A stretch of 64,000 bases of DNA from Flavobacterium sp. J27 (GCF_004303025.1 NZ_PJQW01000008.1:108648-172647), one strand, 5' to 3'. Positions 33,795-43,035 are shown, counted from the first letter of the stretch. The notes: generated from the sequence alone by a model not told the origin. Program-made: numbers and translations.

Positions 33795-35036
33795 TTATTC
33801 GTAACGTAATGCTTCTACTGGATCTAATTTGGACGCTTTAATTGCTGGATATAAACCAGAAATAATGGTTACAATTAGTGTTGTAATAAAAGCAGCAAAC
33901 ATGGCTAACCAAGGAATTACAAACGAAAAACCAGCAAAGACTGCAATAATAGTTCCGAGTATGATACCGAATATAATTCCTAGAAAACCTCCCATCTGAC
34001 TAATAATAAAAGTTTCTGTAAAAAATTGCCAAGCAATAGTGCTTCGTTTGGCTCCAAGCGATTTACGAATACCAATTTCTCTAGTACGTTCACTTACGGA
34101 AACTAACATAATATTCATTAAGGCAATGGTTGAACCAAAAACGGTAATCGCACCAATAATTACAGCTACTAAATTAATTACAGCTAAATTTGAACCCAAT
34201 GTTTGTATCAAATCGTCGCTACGTTCTATACCAAAATCGTTCTTTTGAATTGGGTTTAATTTACGAATCAAACGCATGGTTAAAGTAGCATCGTCTACCG
34301 CTTCGTCTAACAAAGCTTCGTTATTTACTTTTACATTTAAATCATAATTAATATTTGGTGCCGAAAAAATAGAGCGCGCAATTTGATTTGGTATTAAGAC
34401 ACGTAAATCCTGACTATTTCCAAAAGTAGATCCTTTTTCTTTTAAAACACCAATCACTTTAAATTTGGCTCCACGAATAGAAATAATTTTGTCTAACGGA
34501 TTTTTGTCTTTAAATAATCCTTTTTCAAAATCAGAACCTAAAATGCAAACATAGTTGTTATTTGAAACGTCAAACGAATTGAAATTACGTCCTTTTACTA
34601 CTTCTAATCCTTTATTTGGACAGAAATTTTCGTCAACACCTACAATATTAATTTCTGGATCAGTTTTATCACCTTGATGCTTTACTTCAATTCCTGTTGC
34701 TGCGGTAAAAGACAAGGAAGTTGTGGTAAATGGAAAATCAAATTTATCTTTGAATGCTTTGGCTTGTGGATAGCTAATAATAGGATTTACTTTTTGTTCC
34801 ACATTATTTCGATTAATCTGAGCTGAAAAATCGTAGCGATTTATGGAAAACGTATTGGCTCCCATAGATGCAAAATTACCAAATAAATTATTTTCTAACG
34901 CTTTTGTCAAGGTAAGAATACCTACTAAAAAGGTAATTCCTATCATGATAATTAAAACAGTTAAAGCGGTACGCAATACCTGACCTCTAATGGAGTCTAT
35001 TGCTATTCGGGTGTTTTCTCTAAATAATCCTATCAT
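33795..35036 (-). CDS. ABC transporter permease, MacB/FtsX type
   Basis: The 413-residue protein has an N-terminal transmembrane helix (about 18-44), a large periplasmic MacB-PCD domain (45-275) and three C-terminal helices in the FtsX domain (about 285-400). The short motif SERTREIGIRKSLGAKRSTI before the third helix is diagnostic. These permeases use mechanical transmission and pair with LolD/MacB ATPases such as the one at 380-1069. No ATPase or membrane-fusion protein is adjacent. Monocistronic. Confidence 0.9.
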   Translation of the reverse strand: MIGLFRENTRIAIDSIRGQVLRTALTVLIIMIGITFLVGILTLTKALENNLFGNFASMGANTFSINRYDFSAQINRNNVEQKVNPIISYPQAKAFKDKFDFPFTTTSLSFTAATGIEVKHQGDKTDPEINIVGVDENFCPNKGLEVVKGRNFNSFDVSNNNYVCILGSDFEKGLFKDKNPLDKIISIRGAKFKVIGVLKEKGSTFGNSQDLRVLIPNQIARSIFSAPNINYDLNVKVNNEALLDEAVDDATLTMRLIRKLNPIQKNDFGIERSDDLIQTLGSNLAVINLVAVIIGAITVFGSTIALMNIMLVSVSERTREIGIRKSLGAKRSTIAWQFFTETFIISQMGGFLGIIFGIILGTIIAVFAGFSFVIPWLAMFAAFITTLIVTIISGLYPAIKASKLDPVEALRYE

Positions 35037-35221
35037 AACAACTATTAGACTTTAGAAAGTAAATTTTGTTACATTTTTTTAGTAATTAGTAAAAAGTTAC
35101 TAGTAATTAGTTGTATAATTTTTCTGAATCAGTAATAAATTCGATATTTGCACTCAATATGTTTTTGCTTACAAAAGCATATCATAACATGGACACATTT
35201 TCAAATTGACATATTAAAAAA

Positions 35222-36655
35222 ATGGCTCAAAAACCAAGTATACCAAAAGGAACTCGCGATTTTTCTCCTATTGAAGTCGCAAAACGCAATTATATTTTCA
35301 GTACGATAAAAACCAATTTCGAAAAATTTGGTTTTCAACCTATTGAAACCCCTTCTTTCGAAAATTCGGAAACCTTAATGGGAAAATATGGAGAAGAAGG
35401 CGATCGATTGATTTTCAAGATATTAAATTCTGGAAATTATTTTTTTAGTAAAAACAAGATTGAATTACCTAATAATATTACTGAACTTCAAATTAAATCG
35501 GCTGAAGATATTTCTACAGAAGAACTTATACAATTAAATAAATTTACAAGTAAAATCTCAGAAAAAGCTTTGCGTTACGATTTAACCGTTCCTTTCGCAA
35601 GATACGTGGTACAACACCAAAATGAAATAGAATTTCCGTTTAAAAGATATCAAATTCAACCGGTTTGGAGAGCAGATCGCCCTCAAAAAGGTCGTTTGAG
35701 AGAGTTTTATCAATGTGATGCGGATGTAGTGGGTTCTAATTCGCTTTGGCAAGAAGTAGAATTGGTACAATTATACGACTCCGTTTTTAGTCAATTAGGA
35801 TTAAACGGTGTAACTATTAAAATCAATAATCGTAAAATTTTATCTGGAATTGCTGAAGTTATCGGTGCTTCCGATAAATTAATCGATTTTACAGTTGCTT
35901 TAGATAAATTAGATAAAATAGGGGAAGAGGGTGTTAAAAAAGAAATGCTTGAAAAAGGAATTTCCGAACAAGCTATTACTAAAGTGCAACCCTTATTTAG
36001 TTTTACAGGGACTATTGCTGAGAAAATCGCGAAGTTAGCGGATTTATTAGCTGCTTCAGAAGAAGGCATGAAAGGAGTGGAGGAATTATTGTTTATTTGT
36101 GATAATGTAAACGAAATTGGTTTACAAACCGCTCAATTAGATTTAGATGTTACGTTGGCACGTGGGTTAAATTATTACACAGGAGCTATTTTTGAAGTGA
36201 CTGCTCCCAAAGGTGTGGCTATGGGTTCCATTGGTGGTGGTGGTCGTTATGATGATTTAACGGGTATTTTTGGTTTAAAAAACATGAGTGGTGTAGGGAT
36301 TTCGTTTGGTTTAGACCGAATCGCTTTAGTAATAGAAGAATTAAACTTATTTCCTGAAACTGTAACCACTACTTCTAAAGCTTTGTTTTTAAACTTTGGA
36401 TTGGAAGAAGCAAAATATGCCATGAAGGCCATTGCAAAATTAAGACAAGAAGGAATTAAAGTAGAAATGTATCCAGATGCCACAAAAATTGGAAAACAGT
36501 TTCAACATGCAGACAAACGAGGCATTCCATTTGCAATCTTAGTAGGAGAAGAAGAAATGAAAAATCAGCAATACGGAATAAAAAATTTGGCTTCAGGAGA
36601 CCAACAAAAATTGTCTTTTGATGCTTTACTAAATGTATTGAAAGAGAATAAATAA
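35222..36655 (+). CDS. hisS: Histidyl-tRNA synthetase
   Basis: The 477-residue class II synthetase begins [20 protein letters not shown]. It has motif 2 in [26 protein letters not shown] sequence, His[13 protein letters not shown] and His[15 protein letters not shown], and a C-terminal anticodon-binding domain (about 385-477). It is about 50 residues longer than the E. coli enzyme, with an insertion after LIFKI and extra helices, as usual in Bacteroidota. Confidence 0.95.
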   Translation: MAQKPSIPKGTRDFSPIEVAKRNYIFSTIKTNFEKFGFQPIETPSFENSETLMGKYGEEGDRLIFKILNSGNYFFSKNKIELPNNITELQIKSAEDISTEELIQLNKFTSKISEKALRYDLTVPFARYVVQHQNEIEFPFKRYQIQPVWRADRPQKGRLREFYQCDADVVGSNSLWQEVELVQLYDSVFSQLGLNGVTIKINNRKILSGIAEVIGASDKLIDFTVALDKLDKIGEEGVKKEMLEKGISEQAITKVQPLFSFTGTIAEKIAKLADLLAASEEGMKGVEELLFICDNVNEIGLQTAQLDLDVTLARGLNYYTGAIFEVTAPKGVAMGSIGGGGRYDDLTGIFGLKNMSGVGISFGLDRIALVIEELNLFPETVTTTSKALFLNFGLEEAKYAMKAIAKLRQEGIKVEMYPDATKIGKQFQHADKRGIPFAILVGEEEMKNQQYGIKNLASGDQQKLSFDALLNVLKENK

Positions 36656-36715
36656 TCCTTATTGTGAAATAGTTTTTTTGTAAGTAATATTACATTTCAT
36701 TTGTCTTAAAATGTT

Positions 36716-36723
36716 TACTTTTG
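36716..36723 (+). promoter_or_regulatory. -7 promoter element for trxB
   Basis: TACTTTTG matches TAnnTTTG exactly, 23 nt before the ATG at 36747. Confidence 0.5.
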
Positions 36724-36746
36724 AGGCTTCAATAAAAAAATAGATC

Positions 36747-37694
36747 ATGTCAGATACAATAGAAAAAGTAAAATGTTTAATTATAGGTTCTGGTCCAGCA
36801 GGCTATACGGCTGCAATTTATGCGGCTAGAGCCAATATGTTTCCGGTTTTGTACCAAGGTCAGCAACCAGGAGGGCAATTAACTACTACAAATGAAGTGG
36901 AAAATTTTCCAGGTTACCCAAATGGAATCACGGGTCCTGAAATGATGATAGAGTTGCAGGAACAAGCCAAACGTTTTGGAACCGATATTAGAGACGGTTG
37001 GGCAACTAAAGTAGATTTTTCAGGAGTTATTCATAAAGTATGGATTAATGATACGATTGAAATTCATGCAGAAACGGTTATTATTTCAACAGGAGCTACA
37101 GCAAAATATTTAGGATTGCCTTCAGAACAAAAATATTTACAATTAGGTGGTGGTGTTTCTGCTTGTGCTGTTTGTGATGGGTTTTTCTACAGAAATCAAG
37201 AAGTAGTAATTGTTGGAGCAGGAGATAGCGCTTGTGAAGAGGCGCATTATTTGTCTAACATTTGTAAAAAAGTAACCATGTTAGTTAGAAGTGATCAATT
37301 TAGAGCTTCTAAAATTATGGAAGCCCGTGTAAGAAATACACCGAATATTGAAATTTTAATGCATACTGAAACTGAAGAGGTTGTAGGAGATGGGCAAGTA
37401 GTTACTGGTGTGAAAGCTAAAAACAGGACTACTGGAGAACTTATCGATATTCCAGCTACTGGTTTCTTCGTAGCCATTGGTCACAAACCTAACACCGATA
37501 TTTTTGCCGACTATTTAGATTTAGATGAAACGGGTTATATTAAAAACATTCCAGGTACAGCTAAAACGAATGTTGCGGGTGTTTTTGTAGGTGGTGATGC
37601 AGCAGATCATGTGTATAGGCAAGCTATTACAGCAGCGGGAACAGGTTGTATGGCTGCTTTAGATGCAGAGCGTTATTTGGCAGCAAAACATTAA
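36747..37694 (+). CDS. trxB: Thioredoxin-disulfide reductase
   Basis: The 315-residue flavoprotein has FAD-binding GSGPAGYTAA (15-24), the redox pair C140-A-V-C143, a second GAGDSA dinucleotide motif for NADPH, and VFVGGDAAD near the C-terminus. It reduces thioredoxin with NADPH. It ends at a strong terminator that is also used by the opposing HTH gene. Confidence 0.95.
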   Translation: MSDTIEKVKCLIIGSGPAGYTAAIYAARANMFPVLYQGQQPGGQLTTTNEVENFPGYPNGITGPEMMIELQEQAKRFGTDIRDGWATKVDFSGVIHKVWINDTIEIHAETVIISTGATAKYLGLPSEQKYLQLGGGVSACAVCDGFFYRNQEVVIVGAGDSACEEAHYLSNICKKVTMLVRSDQFRASKIMEARVRNTPNIEILMHTETEEVVGDGQVVTGVKAKNRTTGELIDIPATGFFVAIGHKPNTDIFADYLDLDETGYIKNIPGTAKTNVAGVFVGGDAADHVYRQAITAAGTGCMAALDAERYLAAKH

Positions 37695-37714
37695 AAAAAT
37701 AGAGTAATAGAATA

Positions 37715-37748
37715 AAAAAAAGGTCATTCAAACGAATGACCTTTTTTT
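37715..37748. terminator. Bidirectional terminator, trxB / HTH gene
   Basis: A perfect 15-bp stem (37715-37729 with 37734-37748) and a four-base loop sit after trxB. Their right end contains the first bases of the HTH gene's stop region. Confidence 0.9.
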
Positions 37749-37971
37749 ATTCTATTTTCCTAAAGAAATCGGAAAGAGTTATATTGAAATAGCTACAAAT
37801 TTTGGATAAAGTGGAAACAGTAATATTTGTTTTACCTTGTTCTATTCTTGCTAAGTGAATCCCTGTGTCAAAATAAAAAGTTTCCAGACTGATATGGTTT
37901 ATCTTTCTCAACTCTTTGATATTGAGTATTATTTTTTCTAAAAGTTCTTTGTTGTGATATTGTTTAGGCAT
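37747..37971 (-). CDS. Small XRE-family HTH regulator
   Basis: The 74-residue protein is a single HTH domain: IKELRKINHISLETFYFDTG, then LARIEQGKTNITVSTLSKIC and a short tail ending FRKIE. Compact XRE proteins of this type are common in Bacteroidota and not necessarily phage-linked. No toxin or partner is adjacent. Confidence 0.82.
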   Translation of the reverse strand: MPKQYHNKELLEKIILNIKELRKINHISLETFYFDTGIHLARIEQGKTNITVSTLSKICSYFNITLSDFFRKIE

Positions 37972-38007
37972 ATCACAATATCAAATTACTTATTAGCTTT
38001 TCTTTCA

Positions 38008-38841
38008 TTATTTTTCTTTCTTATATAAAGTAGTAGAATTGGTAAACTTTCTAATTTCTATTTTAGGTTCACCATATAGTTCAACTTGTGTTTTTCCTGA
38101 TGCTGATAGCGCAATTTCATTTACAGCATTAACTTCACATTTGGCATAGTTTTCTACAGTTAAATCCATAGTGCCTACACTAAATTTATTAGCTACTAAA
38201 TAAGCTCCATTGTCTAATCTTATTTTGGCATTTGCTGCATCTCCTTCTATTTTTGCTTCTGCTTTTTCATATAAGTCTACCTTCACTTCTGGAGAAGCTA
38301 CTAAAGCTTTTAGTTCTGCACTTTTACTTAATTGTAATACTGTATTTTGAGCTTTTACATTTAGTTCAGCTTCCGATTTGTCATTTAGAATAAGCGTGAA
38401 AGCATTGGAATTTACATTTAAAAAAGATTTAGAATTATCAAAATTTTGAATGGTAATACTGTCTAATTGTAAGGCATTTAAGGCATGTAATTTTGCTTCA
38501 TTTTTAACTGTGATTAGTTTTAAATCGGCAGCATAATTAATGCGTAAATCAAATTTTTTGGCACTACTAACCGTTTTCAAAGTGCTTATACGAAGTGTAT
38601 TGCCTGTTACGACAAAGTTTACCACATCATGTAAATTGTCATCTGCTTCTACTTCGATGGATGGTGTGTCTGCTTTTACTAAATAAATTTCTACATTATC
38701 TTCAACTTCAATGTTTTCAAAATTTTCAACTTCTTTTATCGTGTGCGTAATAATTTTCGAACCTTTAATCTTATCTTTTTTTTGTGAAAAACTAGTTACA
38801 GATGCGAAAAATACTAAAAGTAAAAAAGCTATTTTCTTCAT
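38008..38841 (-). CDS. Head-GIN domain (DUF2807) exported protein
   Basis: The 277-residue protein has a signal peptide (to about residue 19, FSQ) and a right-handed beta-helical head-GIN domain. It opens with ENFENIEVEDNVEIYLVKADTPSIEVEADDNL, which parallels the paralog next door. Repeats of short strands with asparagine, serine and alanine turns follow. Such proteins are thought to be cell-surface or periplasmic beta-solenoids; function is unknown. It is the last of a leftward envelope cluster but separated from its paralog by its own gap. Confidence 0.85.
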   Translation of the reverse strand: MKKIAFLLLVFFASVTSFSQKKDKIKGSKIITHTIKEVENFENIEVEDNVEIYLVKADTPSIEVEADDNLHDVVNFVVTGNTLRISTLKTVSSAKKFDLRINYAADLKLITVKNEAKLHALNALQLDSITIQNFDNSKSFLNVNSNAFTLILNDKSEAELNVKAQNTVLQLSKSAELKALVASPEVKVDLYEKAEAKIEGDAANAKIRLDNGAYLVANKFSVGTMDLTVENYAKCEVNAVNEIALSASGKTQVELYGEPKIEIRKFTNSTTLYKKEK

Positions 38842-38931
38842 TTTTTTAAATTATAATTGGATGTGTGTAATACCTCAATAATCATTCCAAATCATTTTTA
38901 TTTTAAGGAACAACTACAGGCAAATATAAAA

Positions 38932-38960
38932 AAAAACATCAGCTGTTAACCGATGTTTTT
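38932..38960 (-). terminator. Terminator between the two head-GIN genes
   Basis: AAAAACATC (38932-38940) and GATGTTTTT (38952-38960) form a 9-bp stem with an 11-nt loop just past the stop at 38966. A T tract follows on the minus strand. Confidence 0.65.
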
Positions 38961-38965
38961 AGTTA

Positions 38966-39706
38966 TTATTTTGAATAAATACTTCCTCCCGAACTTTCCT
39001 CTTTTACTAAAGAATTTGGTTTGGATACATATTTAATGCTACTCCCACTAGAAGCTTCTGCTTTTAATTCGTTAGTAACATTAACTTGGGTAGTACTTCC
39101 GCTTGAAGAATTAGATTGTCCGTTTTGGGCAGTTAATTTTTCCAAATTTATAGAACTTCCACTTGAAGATTCTGTGCTCAATGATTTTGCACTTCCTTTA
39201 GCAGTAATAGAACTTCCGCTACTGCTTTCGCATTGTAAGGTGTTGGTAACCAGATCTAAATCAATTAAACTTCCACTGCTAGATTCTAGTTCTAAATTTT
39301 CAAGATGCAATTCATTTCCTCCTGTTACATTAGCCCCACTTGAAGAAGAAACTTTATTTAATGTTGGTGTTGAAACATATACTTTTTTAGCATTACTATC
39401 AAAAATGTTCACATCAGAATAAATAACTAGTGTACCTTCTTTAATTTCTGTAAAAATATGATCTTGTAAATTTTCATCAGCTTCCACTTTAATACTTGGA
39501 GTATCATTTTGATTGATTATAACATCAAGTCCGTTTTTAGCTGAAATGGCATTAAAGGATTCGGTAACACTTCTATTTAGTTCTACAATTTTTCCGTTAC
39601 CTGTAACGGTTTCTCTATTCCAGTTTGAGTTTACACAAGATTGTAATAACAAGATGGCTATGATGGTCACAATCATTTTTGTTATTTGAAAAATTAATTT
39701 AGTCAT
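38966..39706 (-). CDS. Head-GIN domain lipoprotein with SSSGSS repeats
   Basis: The 246-residue protein has a lipobox (LLLQSC, C24). Its core is a beta-solenoid in which ESSSGSSI-like turns recur at least five times between residues 140 and 240. The sequence ESFNAISAKNGLDVIINQNDTPSIKVEADENL is shared with its neighbour, so the pair arose by duplication. It is probably surface-exposed. It lies 26 nt after the PspC gene and likely shares its transcript. Confidence 0.86.
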   Translation of the reverse strand: MTKLIFQITKMIVTIIAILLLQSCVNSNWNRETVTGNGKIVELNRSVTESFNAISAKNGLDVIINQNDTPSIKVEADENLQDHIFTEIKEGTLVIYSDVNIFDSNAKKVYVSTPTLNKVSSSSGANVTGGNELHLENLELESSSGSLIDLDLVTNTLQCESSSGSSITAKGSAKSLSTESSSGSSINLEKLTAQNGQSNSSSGSTTQVNVTNELKAEASSGSSIKYVSKPNSLVKEESSGGSIYSK

Positions 39707-39732
39707 GACATGTTGTTTATTAGTTATTGTTT

Positions 39733-41439
39733 TTATTTATTAGTTTCAAAATGAACTTCGTCATTTGATACGTTTATTTTTACTTCTTTATCATTGATTC
39801 GGATAGACATTTTTTCTATTGAGTCGTCGTCGTGATTGTCATCATCAGTATCGTCGTCATCATTTTCTTCTTTAGGACAATTAGTACAAATCACTTTATG
39901 ATCTTCCATTTTATAGATATAATCATCAGAACTATAATGTAAATTGAAAAAATCATTGTCAGTCCAGTCATAGTCCTGAATACTTTCATCTGCTTTTACA
40001 TGTATACCATTTGGTAAATAGATATAGATATTTACTTCCTGATTTCTAAACTTGTTTCCAAATGCAGTAGTAAAATAATTGTCTAAATTAATTCTATTAC
40101 CTTGAATATCAAAATTATATCTAATTTTTTCAGATCGACTAGTCGCTTCTTTGTGTGATTTTCCAGTTGCAGAGCGTTCTACTTGGATAAATGGTTGATT
40201 TTCCTCTGTTTTTAAGAAATGTAAACGAACCTTTGTTGAGTAAATGATTTCTTTGTTATTTTCATCGTGAGTATACTTGTTGTTTGCTCTTTGATGTATA
40301 CTTTTTGCGTAATAATTATTATACTGCATTCTTACAAAAATGGTATCGTTTGGCTGTACAAATAGTTGTTCTTTTTTTACAGTTTTACCTTCAAAACCTA
40401 CTGCAGTAGCTTGTTGAACACCTAAATAGGTTACCCCAATGATTGCTACAATCCAAATAGCTAATAATGAATATTTAAAATTGGTACCAATAGATTTCAT
40501 ATTGCTAACTAATAATTTTAATCCTAAAACCAAAATGAAAAACAATGGAATACCTACACTAAATAGGAGTAATAAGCCTTGAATCCACATAGGAACATCA
40601 AAATCTAAAGGCGTATGCAAATTATTTAAAACATATGAATTAGGTAATGATGATGAAAAAATCATAAATAAAGAACCTATTAATACACCTAATAAAGCCA
40701 TAGCGGAGAAGAAAATAATGAAAATTCCTACTACCTTCGAGATGATTTTAAAAAAGCTTAGGAATAAATCACTAAGTGTAGAACCAATTTGGCTTGCTCC
40801 GGATCTTGCTGAATTAGCAATTTTCTGATGATCAATGTTGTTTATCTTATCACTAATTTCATGAATTCCTTCCTTTACTTTTTTTTCAATATTGGAAATG
40901 TTTATAGGTTCACCCGTCATTTCTAATTTTTGAGAAGTAGTAATGGCTTCAGGAACAATAATCCATAATAATAGATAAATTAAAATAGGACTACCTACAC
41001 CAGCAACAACAATTAATACAATTCCTAAACGAATCCAAAGTGGATCAATATTGAAATAATGACCAAATCCTGCAGCAACACCACCTAAAATAGCGTTCTC
41101 TTTGTCTCGATATAAGCGTTTTGATTTTCCTTTTATTGTACTAGAACTAGAAGATTGGCTAGAATAAGAAGTTTCCTCATCGATTTTATAATCTTCAGGT
41201 TGCCCCATTATAGCAATAATTTCATCTAATTCTGTTAAACCGATAACTTGTTTTTCACTTTTAATTCTTTCTTGAAACAATTCGGCTATTCTACTCTCAA
41301 TATCTTTTATGATTTCATCTCTTCCCTCTGGAGAAAGAGAGCGTTTCACAGCATCAAAATAACGAGTTAATTTTTGATACGCATCTTCATCTATATGAAA
41401 AAAGAAACCTCCTAAATTTATACTTATTGTTTTGTTCAT
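39733..41439 (-). CDS. PspC-domain membrane protein
   Basis: The 568-residue protein has an N-terminal cytoplasmic region (1-105). A PspC domain (about 108-168: KRLYRDKENAILGGVAAGFG, then WIRLGIVLIVV) is followed by more transmembrane helices (about 225-345) and a long C-terminal soluble domain with an acidic tail (EENDDDDTDDDNHDDDS). PspC proteins sense or respond to envelope stress. It starts 5 nt after padR, so it is probably directly controlled by that regulator. Confidence 0.88.
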   Translation of the reverse strand: MNKTISINLGGFFFHIDEDAYQKLTRYFDAVKRSLSPEGRDEIIKDIESRIAELFQERIKSEKQVIGLTELDEIIAIMGQPEDYKIDEETSYSSQSSSSSTIKGKSKRLYRDKENAILGGVAAGFGHYFNIDPLWIRLGIVLIVVAGVGSPILIYLLLWIIVPEAITTSQKLEMTGEPINISNIEKKVKEGIHEISDKINNIDHQKIANSARSGASQIGSTLSDLFLSFFKIISKVVGIFIIFFSAMALLGVLIGSLFMIFSSSLPNSYVLNNLHTPLDFDVPMWIQGLLLLFSVGIPLFFILVLGLKLLVSNMKSIGTNFKYSLLAIWIVAIIGVTYLGVQQATAVGFEGKTVKKEQLFVQPNDTIFVRMQYNNYYAKSIHQRANNKYTHDENNKEIIYSTKVRLHFLKTEENQPFIQVERSATGKSHKEATSRSEKIRYNFDIQGNRINLDNYFTTAFGNKFRNQEVNIYIYLPNGIHVKADESIQDYDWTDNDFFNLHYSSDDYIYKMEDHKVICTNCPKEENDDDDTDDDNHDDDSIEKMSIRINDKEVKINVSNDEVHFETNK

Positions 41440-41444
41440 GACTA

Positions 41445-41780
41445 TTATTTTTGGCTAGTTTGTGTTATTATATTCACGGCATCAGACAGTTCTGTCCAAG
41501 TGTTGTTTAATTCATTTAAAAATTCCTGACCTAACTCAGTTAATCCATAATATTTTCTTGGTGGTCCTGAAGTAGATTCTTCCCAGCGATAGCTTAATAA
41601 ACCATCGTTTTTCAATCTAGTTAATAAAGGATATACAGTACCTTCCACAACTAGTAATTTCGCATTTTTTAGAGTCTCTAGAATTTCAGAAGTGTAGGCA
41701 TCATTCTTTTTTAATACTGAAAGGATGCAGAACTCTAAAACACCTTTTCTCATTTGAGCTTTTGTGTTTTCAATATTCAT
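41445..41780 (-). CDS. PadR-family transcriptional regulator
   Basis: The 111-residue winged-helix protein has RKGVLEFCILSVLKK, EILETLKNAKLLVVEGTVYPLLTRL, SYRWEESTSGPPRKYYGLTELG and a C-terminal dimerisation helix. All are standard PadR-family features. It sits immediately upstream of the PspC gene. This PadR-PspC arrangement is frequent in Bacteroidota and suggests local repression. The inducing signal is unknown. Confidence 0.92.
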   Translation of the reverse strand: MNIENTKAQMRKGVLEFCILSVLKKNDAYTSEILETLKNAKLLVVEGTVYPLLTRLKNDGLLSYRWEESTSGPPRKYYGLTELGQEFLNELNNTWTELSDAVNIITQTSQK

Positions 41781-41841
41781 AATTCTTTTGTTTTTTAATT
41801 AAACTGTTCATTTTTTGATTTTTTCGAATTTTTAAAATTCA

Positions 41842-41861
41842 ATTGATTGATTGATTGATTG
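41842..41861. repeat. ATTG tetranucleotide repeat upstream of padR
   Basis: Five tandem ATTG units lie in the 96-bp gap between the DUF4870 stop and the padR start, where padR's own promoter would be. Copy-number changes could alter promoter spacing. Confidence 0.8.
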
Positions 41862-41876
41862 ATGTGATGATTGAAA

Positions 41877-42332
41877 CTATTTTATAAAATTTATGGTTAA
41901 GGGGTATTTGTAATATTCCCCATTCGCACTTTTAAAAGAAGCATAGATAATTAAGAAAAATTCACTTAATTTTAAACATACTGTTAGTATTAATGCTACT
42001 AATCCAAGTATAACCATTCCTGTTATATTCTGTGTGGTAATAACTTCTCTAAAAGTAACATGATGCTCATTAATGTCTAGCTTTTCTGCTATACTAATAA
42101 TCCAAAAAAGACAGGTTGGTATTGCAATTGCTAATGCAATTAAAGAATACAATAACATGCTTAATTGAAAATTTAAAGCTTGTTTACCATTATGATCTAC
42201 AAATGCTGATTTATCTTTTTTAGAGGACCATAATAATAAAGGGAAAATATAATTTCCAAAAGGTATAATATATTGGCTCAATGTACTAAGATGTATTAAT
42301 GAACCTATACTTTTTTCGTTTGATGTTTCCAT
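41877..42332 (-). CDS. DUF4870 membrane protein
   Basis: The 151-residue protein has a short cytoplasmic N-terminus with FGNYIFPLLLWSSKKDKSAFVDHNGKQALNFQLS, a DUF4870 hallmark. Hydrophobic helices follow at about 55-80 and 95-135. It lies upstream of padR on the same strand and divergent from the DUF4442 gene. Position suggests that it belongs to the envelope cluster; no biochemical role is established. Confidence 0.88.
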   Translation of the reverse strand: METSNEKSIGSLIHLSTLSQYIIPFGNYIFPLLLWSSKKDKSAFVDHNGKQALNFQLSMLLYSLIALAIAIPTCLFWIISIAEKLDINEHHVTFREVITTQNITGMVILGLVALILTVCLKLSEFFLIIYASFKSANGEYYKYPLTINFIK

Positions 42333-42396
42333 AATTATTTTTGTTTTTTGATTGATGATTGTAAAAGAACTATTTTATAGCTATTAATTTCTTATA

Positions 42397-42404
42397 CAAA
42401 GATA
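42397..42404 (-). promoter_or_regulatory. -7 promoter element for the DUF4870 gene
   Basis: The minus strand reads TATCTTTG, an exact TAnnTTTG, 64 nt before the ATG at 42332. The expected -33 position has no TTG but is covered by a palindrome (42417-42439), which fits a regulated promoter. Confidence 0.5.
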
Positions 42405-42416
42405 AGTCTAAAAACT

Positions 42417-42439
42417 AGTATTATGTTACGCATAGTACT
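42417..42439. promoter_or_regulatory. Palindromic operator candidate 1
   Basis: AGTATTATG-N5-CATAGTACT pairs with a single mismatch. It shares the exact 10-mer ACGCATAGTA with box 2 and overlaps the -33 zone of the DUF4870 promoter. PadR-family sites typically contain ATGT/ACAT-like half-sites, so PadR is a candidate binder. Confidence 0.5.
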
Positions 42440-42472
42440 TATTTTTAACAAAAAATTAACATTTACAAAAAA

Positions 42473-42494
42473 AATAGTATGAACGCATAGTATT
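42473..42494. promoter_or_regulatory. Palindromic operator candidate 2
   Basis: AATAGTATG-N4-CATAGTATT repeats the ACGCATAGTA core of box 1, 55 bp away. It lies about 30 nt before the DUF4442 start, over that gene's expected core promoter. Confidence 0.5.
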
Positions 42495-42523
42495 TTTTGT
42501 ATTTTTACAAAAAATAAAGAATT

Positions 42524-42979
42524 ATGCAATTTACACCTTCAAAATTAAATACTTTTATGTTTTTTAAACTACCTTCAGCTTATTGGAGTGGAGTGCGAGT
42601 TAAAAACATTAGCCAAGAAGAATGTTCTGTAACAGTAAAGCACAAATGGTTTAATCAAAATCCATTTAAATCGATGTATTTTGCAGTTCAAGCCATGGCA
42701 GCTGAATTTACAACTGGAGCTTTGGTAATGTATCAAATAAAAGAAAGTGGAGCTAATATTTCTATGTTAGTAGCAAACAATAAAGCAACTTTTACAAAGA
42801 AAGCTACAGGGAAAATTACTTTTAAATGCGTTGAAGGAAATCTTGTTAAAGAAACCATTCAAAAAGCTATTGATACGAAGGAAGGACAAACCATCTGGCT
42901 TACTTCTATAGGTCTGAATGAAAAGGGAGAGCAAGTGTCTGAAATGGCATTTGAGTGGACAATTAAGACCAGAAAGTAA
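42524..42979 (+). CDS. DUF4442 hotdog-fold protein
   Basis: The 151-residue hotdog protein begins PSKLNTFMFFKLPSAYWSGVR and has WFNQNPFKSMYFAVQAMAAEFTTG, the DUF4442 core related to YiiD and PaaI thioesterases. It lacks an obvious catalytic aspartate of the 4HBT type, so its activity is uncertain. It is divergent from DUF4870 and shares an intergenic region with two matching palindromes. Confidence 0.87.
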   Translation: MQFTPSKLNTFMFFKLPSAYWSGVRVKNISQEECSVTVKHKWFNQNPFKSMYFAVQAMAAEFTTGALVMYQIKESGANISMLVANNKATFTKKATGKITFKCVEGNLVKETIQKAIDTKEGQTIWLTSIGLNEKGEQVSEMAFEWTIKTRK

Positions 42980-43035
42980 ACTTTATACACATGTTAACGT
43001 TAGTTAATTAAATAGGTATCCGATAAGATACTTTG

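Noticed and set aside
37747..37971. Toxin-antitoxin pair
   Set aside because: The XRE gene has no adjacent toxin-sized frame on its strand; neighbours are trxB and a head-GIN gene.
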